Below are positions 23,600 to 34,497 of a DNA stretch of 64,000 nt, piece after piece. A program made the position numbers and the translations under genes. Each line of letters begins with the position of its first letter. Position 1 is the stretch's first letter. Origin of the DNA: Panorpa germanica (Eukaryota; Arthropoda; Insecta; Mecoptera; Panorpidae); the NCBI GenBank assembly GCA_963678705.1, contig OY783212.1:4278001-4342000 (forward strand), given 5' to 3'. The notes under the pieces were generated by a model, which worked only from the letters and a program-made list of their open reading frames with translations, was not told the DNA's origin and did no database searches.

Positions 23600-25465
23600 A
23601 CATCACGTATCGTAATGCAAATGATTATCTCTCTGTAATACGAAATACGAAATATATGTGGAACGAACAACCTTTGAAAATGAATTTTTCAATTCCTTTT
23701 TAATATAGTTTTTATTAAAGTTATAATATATTGTAAATTAAGCTAAAATTTATGATATATATGGAAATTGGCTATTTTTATAATCACTCCTTTAAAAGAA
23801 ACCTATGAAGTTTTTGAAGGTATGTAGTTATGTTATATGGTGAAATTGTGATAAAAAATATGATGTATATGAAAATTGACTATTTTGAATCATTTCTAAA
23901 AAGAAAACTATGAACCCTAGGTCATTAAAAATACATGACAGCATGTATTTTATCTATTTTTACCGATTCTCCAAATTTCACGAAAATTTCATCATTTACG
24001 TAAAGGGTTTGTACCTCCTTAACACTAAAACAATACAAACTACGAACATTAATGGTTCGTCTAGAATACCCCATAAAAACTGCTCACTTTAATAAAAGAA
24101 AGTACTTAATAAATTAAGAAAGTTTTAGATTAATTTCAAACATATAATTGACTGGAAGAAAAAAATCACTTTCGAATTATACATTCTATGTATATGAAGC
24201 TGAACCTTTGCATAAACCAGATAACCAAAGAAATTCGTTAGCTATGGTTTTTGCTCCACGATTTTATTATTGTTCATTATCGTGAGAGTAACACTTCTTT
24301 CATTCAGTTAACAGTACACGAGTCCTCCGCACGCACAACACACGCACACGCATGTATTTACAACATGTTGGAGGTGTATTGCATCATCAATAATTTTACA
24401 GTTATTTATTGTAAACTGTGTTACATTGACACCAGCGTCCAGCAGGCAACGGCTAGCGGCTAATGGTTAGTGACAGTGATTAGCAGGTTGCAACCATACT
24501 CGCACAACTCCAATCGTGATCTATTCGAAGTTCAGAAGTCATTTCATATTTCTAACATGTCCCAACTACAGACAATGCGTTGCTTCTTGAAAACTTAATG
24601 AGATTTATTATTAAAATGTGTTTAAAAAAAGATTTACCACTTGAACTCATGGGAAGAGTATTGATCGTGAAACGTGATGGATTTCTACGGTGCAGGAGGA
24701 AGGTGGGAGGTGGAGGTGGAGGAGACGCAGCATGCATAAATGATGATTGCAATTGCATGCACGCTGCTTGAAAGTTCCAATGTGTAGAGTGCAGAGCATC
24801 ACCACGAGATAACATTCAACAATCCTTAATTATTCCCTTTTTCTACCTTTTCTATTTATTTCAAATGTTATTCCCTGTTGAAACCACGATGGAATTTTTA
24901 TTTATCCATTTTTGGTATGTTGTAATTCCAGTTTCAGTGACATAACTTTCTCCAACGCTTTGCGCAGCTCAGCTCTGGTCTGGTGAATGCGTATGCAACA
25001 AATAGGAAGTTCCAAATGAGGCTACCGTTACTCATTCCATATAAATATTAAATTCACAATGCTCCTAGCATACATGTACACGTATGCCTTAATTGGGTAT
25101 ATTACTTTAAATAAAACGGTAAATATTATTTTTTCCGTGAAATTAGAAATTATGAAAAATGTGGCATTATTAGCGTTATCAAACCAGAAGGTGTTCCCTA
25201 GTTTTTGAGCATTTTACATTACTTTCGAAATGGGTTAATCACATTAATATTAATACCATATCTGAGTTTATACAAAACTGTACAATACATTAATAAAATT
25301 GACTACCAGGATCTAAAATGTCCAATATCTTATTATTATCATGTGAACAAATAATCAATTGCTTTGATTGATCCAAAGTATTCTGGCGTTAAACAAGTAT
25401 TTAATAAACTTTATAGAAGATATTGTTAAGGTTTTCTCAATTAAAAATCAATAATTATATAACAA
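23600..25465. other. intergenic; short tandem duplication and simple repeats
   Basis: No gene supported. Positions 23751-23915 are two diverged copies of a roughly 108-bp unit (each with TTGRCTATTTT and AAACYTATGAA-type blocks). CA-rich DNA lies near 24330, a GGT/GGA run near 24700-24722, and a GCATGCA-centred inverted repeat at 24729-24770 (GCAGCATGCA with TGCATGCACGCTGC). The proline-rich frame at 24552-24815 comes only from the GGT/GGA run. Confidence 0.4.
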
Positions 25466-25560
25466 TTAGGGACCTTCCATTAATTACATCAAACAAATTT
25501 CCTACCATTCTGAGTTCCCCATCCTTAGCACATTGTTAACTTTCTAATGTTTATTTATTA
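25466..25560 (+). repeat. degraded left end of the 17001 MITE family
   Basis: The sequence GGGACCTTCCATTAATTACA followed by TCAAACAAATTTCCTACC follows the left end of the MITE at 17001 (GTCATCTATAAATTACGTCA, then CACAAATTTCATGAC) with scattered substitutions. The right end was not found, so it is a relic. Confidence 0.4.
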
Positions 25561-27005
25561 TTTATTTGACAAATAATTCTTGCCCATGAAATACCGCGCA
25601 CTTTTGAGTGCTATGAACTGCACTCCCTTAGAATACAAGGTCACGTATTATCTGTAAATTTCTTGATTACTTTAAAGTAAACAAACAATTCTATTCTTAT
25701 AACATCGCTGGAATTGACAAAATCAGAAACCACAAATTTATATATTTCTTTTAAATACTCGTAAATGTGAAAATGTTATTAATTAATTCGTTTTCTGCCA
25801 GGAATCTAAATTATGTCTCCGTTGTCACCTTAGATAGAGGTAAACCCTGTTCTTTCCCAGTTACTTATTGAATGAAATCTGTGACATGCTTTATCGGGAT
25901 ACAATGGATTGTGGTTGTTAAATAGCCCATCTAAAATTTTCTCTGGACGCCCATGACAACCGCCATCTTGGTTTGATCACGTGCCTGTTAGTAAATTGAT
26001 ATACACAAGAAAGACGCTGAAATATTATCAAGTTTAGAAGAGATAGAACAAAACGTTTCAGTCATCAAAATCTTTGTTGTTAAAACAATTATCTCTTCAT
26101 TTATGACATGTGCATCAAATTATCTGCTGGCCAAATGATAACTAGTAACAAGAAGATCTTTAAACGGAAGATGTATGCTTAAATAACAATGGCTGCTTGT
26201 CTAGCTAATGTCTAAATGCAAACCCCTACATTTGTAGACATTGCATTTTTATATGCGTTTTCTTTACTTGTTCTTTGAAATTTTAAAACTCATTCAATTT
26301 TTGTCAGGAACAATTACTCTACATGTGGGCATTTCTATAAATATGCAAAATATTTTATCACAGTTCGTGCTAAGCTCACGATATTATAATGAAAATGTAT
26401 ATAAACATGCACCTGTCGATAGCACGGTTAGCGAGGTATCGAGCATTCGTGTGCCGGTACATCGGCTGCCTGTTTTACAACAATCTAACACAAATTATGC
26501 TGAATTGCCGTATCATATTTGATAACATTTGTTTTATATTATTATAACATTTGTTTTATAATATTTATTGTTTTACATTATTTGAAAAAAAATAAAGCCG
26601 TTAATAAGCTTCTGATAAGAGTTACAGGTAAATCAAACCGGAAGTAATGACTTTCTAATGTGAAGATATGAATTTTACATTGTATGAGTATAACTTAATA
26701 ACAAAACATAAAATCCGGCGAAAGAAATATCTGCGCTTTTAACTCGTTTCAGCAAATTTATCAATTTTCTATATTTTTATTTTGTATTGTCTTTGTTTCT
26801 ATGTTTTGTTATATTTTAGAATTATTATTGTTTGTGTTATTATTTGTACTTTGTATCACGCTTGTCTACATATTTACAATGTTAAAATTGCGTTCTATCG
26901 CATCTGTGCAACCCAGTTTGTATTCAAAGTCTGCTGTACGATTTCGGTCTCTTTTAGATGCCGAAGTCAAATATTTCATAGCCAGATGTGGGGTTTTTAT
27001 ACTGC
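25561..27005. other. intergenic, nothing recognised
   Basis: AT-rich. The 93-codon frame at 26241-26522 and the first half of a 184-codon frame from 26782 have no family signature and biased, hydrophobic AT-rich composition, so I treat them as chance frames. Confidence 0.35.
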
Positions 27006-27160
27006 GTTGATTCAATCACACAGTCCCGGATTTGAGGGAAGGCAGGCGGGGCTACAACCCCGGGGTCTCCACAATAGAGATAAAAGGAATAATTTTTTGA
27101 AAAACTTGACGGACACTCTTTCATTGTCCCAGGGCCTCCACGATCATAAGCACGATTTCC
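27006..27160. repeat. GC-rich TE-end fragment, hAT-like
   Basis: The stretch CACAGTCCCGGATTTGAGGG, then AAGGCAGGCGGGGCTACAAC and CCCGGGGTCTCCAC, has the layout of a hAT terminus (CAG..., with an inner CCCGGGG-CTC block) and recalls the element at 18216-18687. A second GGGCCTCCACGATC lies at about 27133. No matching opposite end or target duplication was found. Confidence 0.35.
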
Positions 27161-29158
27161 TCACGTTCATACGTTGTCAGCTTTGTCGTCATGCAACTGG
27201 GCAACATTACAAGCTACTAGTTTTTAATCCAGTGTTAATGCAGCTTACGTTTGAAGAAAACTTCCAGTTTAATTTTACCTGTTTTCCTTACCGGAGACTA
27301 TCTTTTGTTCTCTTTTCAATTTTAATCTCCACATAAATTCAATTTCGATGGAACACTATCGCATAAATATCGAGGCTACACTTCCATGTAATGAAACAAT
27401 GTACAATCGTTACCAACATAATAATCCAGGCGCCATATTCCTATTACATTTTCATTATTAATTGTTATATAATTTATTACGGCGACAACAATGGATTTGT
27501 AATTCCATGCATCGGAATTGTAACAAAAGAAGTTTTTACTTAATTTTTTTGTAATTTACTATTAATGGTAGGCGGAGTCAATCGTAGATCTGTAATTGTA
27601 TTTATTACTACGAACTTTGTATTTGTTTAGTTTAATATTATGTCACATGTGCTGAAGACAGGTCATTGCCCTGAAAATATTTAATAAAAAGAGTTCATTT
27701 TATTTAAAAGCTAATGCATTTGGCCTATATTATTTGAATGATATCGCAAGCAACATGTTGCCTTTCTCTTTTATATTTTAAATTGTTTATTTAGCAGTCT
27801 TTCTTTAGTAAGTGCCGTATTTAAACGAATTTGAAATATTTTTTTCATTTAACACGACTGTATTTGAGATACAAAAATGACTTGAAGATAAGTAGCCTAT
27901 ATTTTAAGCCAGAGGTAAAATTATTCCTGAGTATAAAATAATTGGAGATTATACAAATTGCATATAAATAAGGAATATGTAATAAATATAATTATCAAAA
28001 AAAAAGAAAAACTATAGTTTTGTATATAAAAGAAATATATTATCATATAGTTTATAATATCATTGTTTCATTATATCAGTGTCATTATATCAACACTGAC
28101 ACTCCATCTCATGCCCATAACGCAAATTTTTCTAAACTGCCCTTGGCGTGAATAGCGTCTATCGGCAGTTATATTTTAGAACCAAACGACAAACGCATCT
28201 AAATCCTGAATACCTAACGACCATTCACCAGTAGTAAGCTTTGGAATAAGCAGCGGTGCAAACATTTTTAACCAAGTCTTGCTCCGCAAGTCAGGGGCGT
28301 ATCATACCCCTTTTTCCCAGTATATTAAAATAGTAATGACACCTTGTGGTTTTTTCCTAAGAACGTGTTGAATATTTTAGGGACTCAGTTATTAAAAAAA
28401 CCGCGAGAAATGAAACAAAGACACTCTTCATTTAATATTCAGAACAATAAGGGGAATTTAGATTAGTTGACCACAAGCCGCAAACTGTTCGTTTTCAGAA
28501 TTTAACCGTTTCATATCGAATTAAGTTTTTTACTATTGAGAACGTAGATAACACTTTTCAATAGAAACTCCACAAATTAACTATATCCAATAGAATTATT
28601 TTTTTATTAATCTTAACCACATTACCGTCCTGTACTTTAAATCGATTGACTCAATAAAATGTGTCATACCACTAATTAAGACTTGTACGACTCATACACA
28701 AAGTTATTGTTAAACATAAACTATTTATTGTATGTTATTATTTCGTGCCAATATTAACCAAACACAGGTGATAACCTTCAAATGAGTCTGCACTTGTACC
28801 CACTACAGCCACGTGTGTGTGTGTGTGTGAATGTAGGTACGGATCCTTGGGTAACAGGTTTCAACGTATAAACTTTCAACTTTCTGTCGTAGCACAGAAG
28901 CTGTGCTCGATGAAGAAGCCTCAACTATATGTGAGCTTCAATAGGTAGCTAACTCCGACTGGAAGGTTCAAGTTTATATTTCAATTTAATTCAAAAATGA
29001 ACAGGTTCAAAACCGTGTATAGTATGCACAATTGGGTAGATTCATTAGCCTTAGATTTTATTAAAGAAACAGCGCAGGTAGAGTCATTAGTCCTTTAAAC
29101 AAAATTATGAAATTACGCTTAAAATTTGTATGAAACGCAAATAAAACTTTAAGGACTT
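27161..29158. other. intergenic; one (GT)n microsatellite
   Basis: No gene seen. A GT microsatellite lies at about 28812-28830. The stretch 27645-27695 (GCTGAAGACAGGTCATTGCC, then AATATTTAATAAA) looks like a TE 3' end but was not assigned. Confidence 0.35.
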
Positions 29159-29310
29159 GAACACACTGCGATTTAAATCGCAGCGATTTTTTCCGTGTAG
29201 TTTTGTAACACATGGAATCATATGGGCATGCACACACCACGGGTTTTTAATTTTCTTTATGCTACAAAACCGCCAGAAAAAATCGCTGAGGTTTTAATCG
29301 CAGTTCGGTC
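29159..29310. mobile_element. small fold-back MITE
   Basis: Two arms of about 50 bp are inverted copies at roughly three-quarters identity. The left holds ACTGCGATTTAAATCGCAGC then GATTTTTTCCG; the right holds AGAAAAAATCGCTGAGG then TTTTAATCGCAGTTCGG. The whole 152-bp stretch would fold into one imperfect hairpin. It has no coding capacity, and no clear target duplication was found, so the superfamily is unassigned. Confidence 0.5.
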
Positions 29311-31184
29311 TCTAACTAAGAATTGTTAGTAAAATTCTTCTTAATTTTGATAGTAGAACTATCAATAATGTGTTATAATAACAATTAAGTAACAGATATG
29401 TGCAGTGAAAACCACACAAATTTACTAGTACTGGGATATCACCCAATGCCTCGTACTATGACGTCACCCATTTAGTGACTGAAATTTTCTACGATGTTTC
29501 AATCACGTATGATTATCGATAGTTATCAAAGTTCACTTATTCATTCTGATTGGTTTCTAAACTAAATTATTTTTTGTGGTTTATTTTAAAAATGACTTAT
29601 ATCTGGAAATTATGACAGGAAATTGTCATTAAAACAATGTTTGCATAAATCGAACATGATACTTTTGCTAAACCTATTAGAATTTAAAGGAAAGAAAAAA
29701 GGAATTACAAGAGTCAAGCTGTACTGCAAAATAATTTCCTATCTGGGTTTCTATTTCTTTATATTTATATTTATATTATATATTATATTATATTTAAAAC
29801 TCAAATGACATTAATTAAAATATCCCGTTATAACATCAATTTTGTAATTATTTTTTTTTGCACAGTTACGTGAAATAGCTTTGCTGATAAGTATAAGATT
29901 TGCGTTATGAATGAAAGTGATATATTACCTAGGTTCCTGTCCTTGCTAATGTTAAAATGTTGCTTGAAATGAAAATACAACCACAAGTACATCACGAACA
30001 AAAACCTAATCAAAAATTATAGTGCTGCTCCGAAATTAATATAAAAAATTACAGTATTTGTTTTATTTATCTTTAAGTAAAAAATCGTTGCTCCCTGGTT
30101 GGCATTTACCAGATTCAGTGACACTATGGTACACCTTGAAAGCAACCAGTCGATTGCTGCACGCAGTCCTAACTTGTCACTGTATTAGTAAATAACTGAG
30201 TTCATTTGACTTGTCAACCTGGTAAACCTGTTGTCTGAATAAATCTGTATAAATTTGGATGGTACTTAACATGTCCACTGAAGCAACAAGACCTGGGACT
30301 GGAACCTGTTGCTTTATCTTCTGACAATAAGATGAACCAACCACGACAAACGGAGGACCAACGAACTTTATCTGCTTGTCATAGACTTTATCTCGGTTAA
30401 TTAGTTTTACTGTAATTGGATGTTAATAAGTTCTGTAAACGTTTTTTGAAACTAACACATATTCATATTTGTTACATTATTAATGGACTTTTATTGACAA
30501 TCTGTATTTATATAAAGTGATGTTTTTTAGTTCGATTTCATAAATAGAACAGGTTGTCTTTTTTTAAAAACAGAATAGAACAAGTAGAAAACAGAACAGA
30601 ACAGTTAGAAGAAAGTACTCTACTTAGGGTGCATTTCACTAAGCGTAAGCACAAACTGAATTTCATTTTTGCCCTCGTGAACATTGTCACGTATTCACTT
30701 GTTCTACAATTTTTGGAATTAAATGGGCCCCAAATATTTTTAGCTCTATAGCAATACACTTGCCCGTCCTGGCTGCGAAACTCGACGACATCTATACTAT
30801 CCAATGACAGGTTATACTGCTACTACCATATATTTCACAATTTCAAGGTTGCAGTTTTAGCAACTGCACTTCAAACAAATGCTCGTCTTTCAACTTGATG
30901 AGTGCCTGATACTCAGATTGTCTATGTGGGCACATCGTCCAATACCGACCGGCCCGCTGTAAATAAAATAAATGTTTTGTTGTTTGTTATTCAATGGTAT
31001 TATTTTTGAATTCCCGGTAATGGTAGCTATTAATAAACTATAATTACTGTGTATTTATTAATTAATAGTGCTTATATCTTAATATCATATTCCAAAAACA
31101 AATTTATATTACTAAGCAGAAATTTAAATAAATTCTAAAGCACCGTTGCACAGTTTTTGTATGGTTAAATACGTGATCCCTGTC
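29311..31184. other. intergenic, nothing recognised
   Basis: AT-rich with no supportable gene. Around 30560-30620 a short AGAACA/GAAAACAGAAC purine-rich direct repeat produces overlapping chance frames on both strands. Confidence 0.35.
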
Positions 31185-31480
31185 CAGTGGCGTAGGTTGA
31201 AATATATATAATAAAATTTTCCGTTGTTATCGATTAAAATTTACACAACACTTTTAATTTTTGCATACTATATTTTATAGACGTAATATGAAAGTTACAG
31301 AATTCAGATCATTCTTTCCCTTGGCTTGTTACTTTGGCAATAAATTCTCTTACATCCAGGTTTGCAGCTTTTTTATGCTCCATGGCTAATATGTAATCAA
31401 TTTTTGCTCTTAAATTTTTTGCATAATCTTTAAATATTTTCAATTTACTGAAAGACCTTTCGACAACAATTTTATTGCAG
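31185..31480 (-). pseudogene. hAT transposase C-terminal relic with terminal repeat
   Basis: On the minus strand 31312-31479 encodes VERSFSKLKIFKDYAKNLR, then a helical stretch ending ...VREFIAKVTSQGKE and a stop. This is the hAT C-terminal dimerisation block (Dimer_Tnp_hAT; family motif ERSFSKLKxIKxYLR) of the ZMYM/Tip100-like branch. About 110 bp past the stop lies CAGTGGCGTAGGTTGA (31185-31200), a typical hAT end. So this is the 3' end of a hAT transposon in minus orientation. The frame breaks upstream of the ERSF motif and no 5' end was found, so the copy is truncated and inactive. Confidence 0.65.
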
Positions 31481-32816
31481 TGTATACATCAGAAATCTCA
31501 CTTTTCATGTAACCTATACTTTTCTAACAGTAATTTATAGAGGAAACAATCATAATATACCATTAACTTCCGCAAGGAAAATAAAAATATAATTGTTTTT
31601 GAGTTAATGTAAATTAAGTGATAATAAATCGATAACAAATTGTTTATTTGTACAAAATATTATTTGTTAACATTTAATAGACTTTTACTTATTGTCAAAT
31701 ATTTCTTGTTAAGCAGACATGATTATTTTTCTATATTTGGAATGTGGTATTATTTCAAAAAATCTAATTGATAATATAAATTGATAAAATATTATTTACA
31801 AATAAATATTTGTTTCAACATTTTATTACTTGGTTAATATTTAATTGGTATTAATTCTTTCTTTAATTATCCTTCTAAATTAACCTTTAACATTTCAAAG
31901 CTTGTATATTCGAATAATTCTATAGATAATTATAAGGAATATAATGAAGTTATTAAAATTGTTGTAAACTATGAACCATTATACAAACAATCTAGCACAT
32001 ATTCATGTTTGCAATAGAGTAGCTTCAAATTGTCATTCTTTCATTTCACTACAGCTAAAACAAATTGACTTAAATCGTTTCCTGTTATAATACAATTAAG
32101 TAAGGAGCTAATGAATCACCCCGAAGTATAACGAGCTGTATGAATGTACCAAATCGGATATAAAACTAGTTCACTCAAGAAAGCAGCAGTTACTCGTATG
32201 TAACAAGCCAGCAATGACGTCATACTTGATGATAAAAGCACAATGTTGACAAATGATCACTGTTGCGTAATGACGCACGCATGTCATCTCTCACGAGACA
32301 AATGTCCTGCTTGTGCGTCTCATGCCACGCGATAAGTCTGCACGCACTGCATTTTACACAATCTACACTCAGTAAAATACAATATTTTAGTTGCATGTAA
32401 ACAGAGATTAAAAGAGGCTGTGGTTGTCTTTACCTGGCTACCAACCCTATATGGATTCTGATATATGCCCTTTATCAGAATCGAATTAGATAACATTGAA
32501 ACATTGACACACATAATAATGAGTTTCCGAGAATGTTAAAACAATAAATCATTGAGCTACGTTAGAAAAAGCTAATGAACATCACGCTTCAAACTGACAA
32601 CACTATTTGTAATTATCTTCTTTCCACGTAATAAAATATTACCATAATAATTATATAGTTTTTACGCAGTGTAATAATCGCCAGTCTTAAGGACATAACT
32701 TTATAATTTGCGAAGCTTAATTACATGTTGTATACCTACAGCTGCTGGATAAACTTCGGAGATGTCTATAGAAAGATTTTGAGGTTATAATATTTACTGC
32801 TTGATTTTTGTTTCTA
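31481..32816. other. intergenic, nothing recognised
   Basis: AT-rich. More of the hAT relic may extend left-to-right past 31480, but no frame is recognisable. No RNA gene seen. Confidence 0.35.
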
Positions 32817-33177
32817 GGGTGTTTTCCAATTACGACACTAGAGCGCATATGGGGCATTAAATGTCCTAACTACAGCAGTGCTTCGCACAGTTGAGCATTT
32901 CTTCGCATTATGTGCGCAATTGATACCAACGAATCAGCACAAAATGTAGAAATTCGTAATATTGTTGACAATTACTATTTCCAATACCATTATATGAAAT
33001 AATAATTCTTATTTTAAATTTGTATATATTAAAAGTAAAATTAAATTTATAAAGTATAGCAATAAAAAATATAAAACAATGTGATAATAAGATAAAACAA
33101 ATACCGGTTTAAAAACGAATCTATGTTTCAATAAGTTCCAACTAAGTTGCATTGTGCTCTGCCATTGGAAAACACCC
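32817..33177. mobile_element. MITE, TTTTCCAATT family, copy 2, TSD CTA
   Basis: Left end GGGTGTTTTCCAATTACG and right end GCCATTGGAAAACACCC are inverted repeats. The trinucleotide CTA flanks both ends (32814-32816 and 33178-33180), consistent with the 3-bp TWA-type duplication of PIF/Harbinger elements, though three bases are weak evidence. The interior shares AAAATGTAGAAATTC and TATTGTTGACAATT with copy 1 at 3151-3446. No transposase is present. The minus-strand 114-codon frame over it is a shadow. Confidence 0.6.
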
Positions 33178-34381
33178 CTAATCCTATAATTAAATGGTGT
33201 CGCAGTAATACCATGCCTGCAGTGTGCGCCTATGTTTAGTGAATTCTTAACACACATAGAGAAGGATCGTTTTGGTACAAAGTATAAACCATACATCGGA
33301 TAGTTGCATAGTAAAAGAATGACGCATGTGGCATACTGGTGCATGTGCAACATTCATGCCTCTATTTGGGATGTTGAGAATTATTATTTCCTTTTGTGAA
33401 AGTTCACATTCTCAATTTGTACTTATGTATTTATTTGTAAGCTATCGGACTGCGTTCAAAAGGTTGTACAAGAATAACATAACGCAAATTTTTTTAAAAA
33501 TACTAGTAACCATGGGCGTCCGTAGGGGAGGAGGATAACAGGACACTTACTCCCTTCTCGTTGAATTTTGAGTTAAATTCACACTAGATAAAATAGAATC
33601 TAGCATACATTAAAATTAGAGGGATTAGAATTTGTTTAGTTATTCATTTATGTATGCCAAGCAACATACCATATTCAAGCAATAGAACTTCCAGACATGA
33701 TGTAAGACATCATTCCGGAAAACAAACAAAGTTTTCTGACATAAAAAGCAAAGAGTACACCAAAAAATATATTACACTCCAATTAATTCCTCCGCTGATG
33801 AAAAATACACTGAAACTACGAGTAAAATGGAATCACTAATTCACTGATTTAATAATAACAATTAGATTACATTTAAACGAAATATTATTATATTATAATT
33901 TTTTACACAAATATAAAAATTAGTTATATTTTTTCTACGTAAAAATTATTTTAATAAATATGTGCAGGTCGCGACATTTGCTTATTACCTGATTTTGACC
34001 ACGTATGGTCCGGTCGTGCATTGAAAACTGGGAGCATCTTTGTTCGGTCGAGCCCAACATATTCGAGTGGGCCTTTACGACGCTATTACTTACAGCTTCT
34101 CATTCTGTACTTTAAAACATATATTTGTACATACTGTCACTTGATTTCTTTAGCTAATCAGCTGTTTATATTATGTTAAGCAATTTATAAAACGATGAAC
34201 ATATATTTTAATAAAGTTTCAAAATATTCAACAAACAGCAATTTCTGAATATTTTGCGAACTATTCAAATCAGTATTTTAATGACATGTTATCACAATCT
34301 ATTTAAAAAAAGATTTAGTTGATATAAACAACTACAAAAGCGACAGTGGCCATTAATAGATCGTTCTTGTTGTCGGGATAA
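33178..34381. other. intergenic, nothing recognised
   Basis: No gene seen. The stretch 33960-34080 is GC-richer (TGGTCCGGTCGTGC, GTTCGGTCGAGCCC) and may be an old repeat. Confidence 0.3.
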
Positions 34382-34497
34382 AAAGAAAATGAAATGAATA
34401 TGAAGAAAAAGAAAAGAAAGCAGAACACTATTGGGAGCGACAAAAGGCTACGAGCCTAGGAAGCCCAAGAAATCATTAAAAAAAATTACTACAAACA
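34382..34497 (+). repeat. LINE 3' tail with alternative stem-loop
   Basis: GAGCGACAAAAGGCTACGAG then CCTAGGAAGCCCAAGAAATC and an A-rich tail match the LINE 3' end at 22198-22265 position for position, apart from the stem-loop. There the stem is AGGCT/AGCCT (34445-34449 and 34453-34457) instead of AGGACC/GGTCCT. Upstream is A/G-rich sequence. It is a 5'-truncated copy, probably of a sister subfamily. Confidence 0.5.

Noticed and set aside
24552-24815. Proline-run frame on the minus strand
   Set aside because: It comes from a GGT/GGA simple repeat on the plus strand and has no coding support outside it.
26782-27336. 184-codon plus-strand frame
   Set aside because: The first half is hydrophobic AT-rich chance sequence and the second half crosses a GC-rich hAT-like fragment; no domain or splice support.
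27645-27695. Hammerhead-ribozyme-like CTGAAGA...GAAA
   Set aside because: The intervening sequence does not form stem II with the core bases unpaired, and no flanking stems were found. A similar GAAGGC...GCGAAAC at about 46363 also lacks the CTGATGA core.
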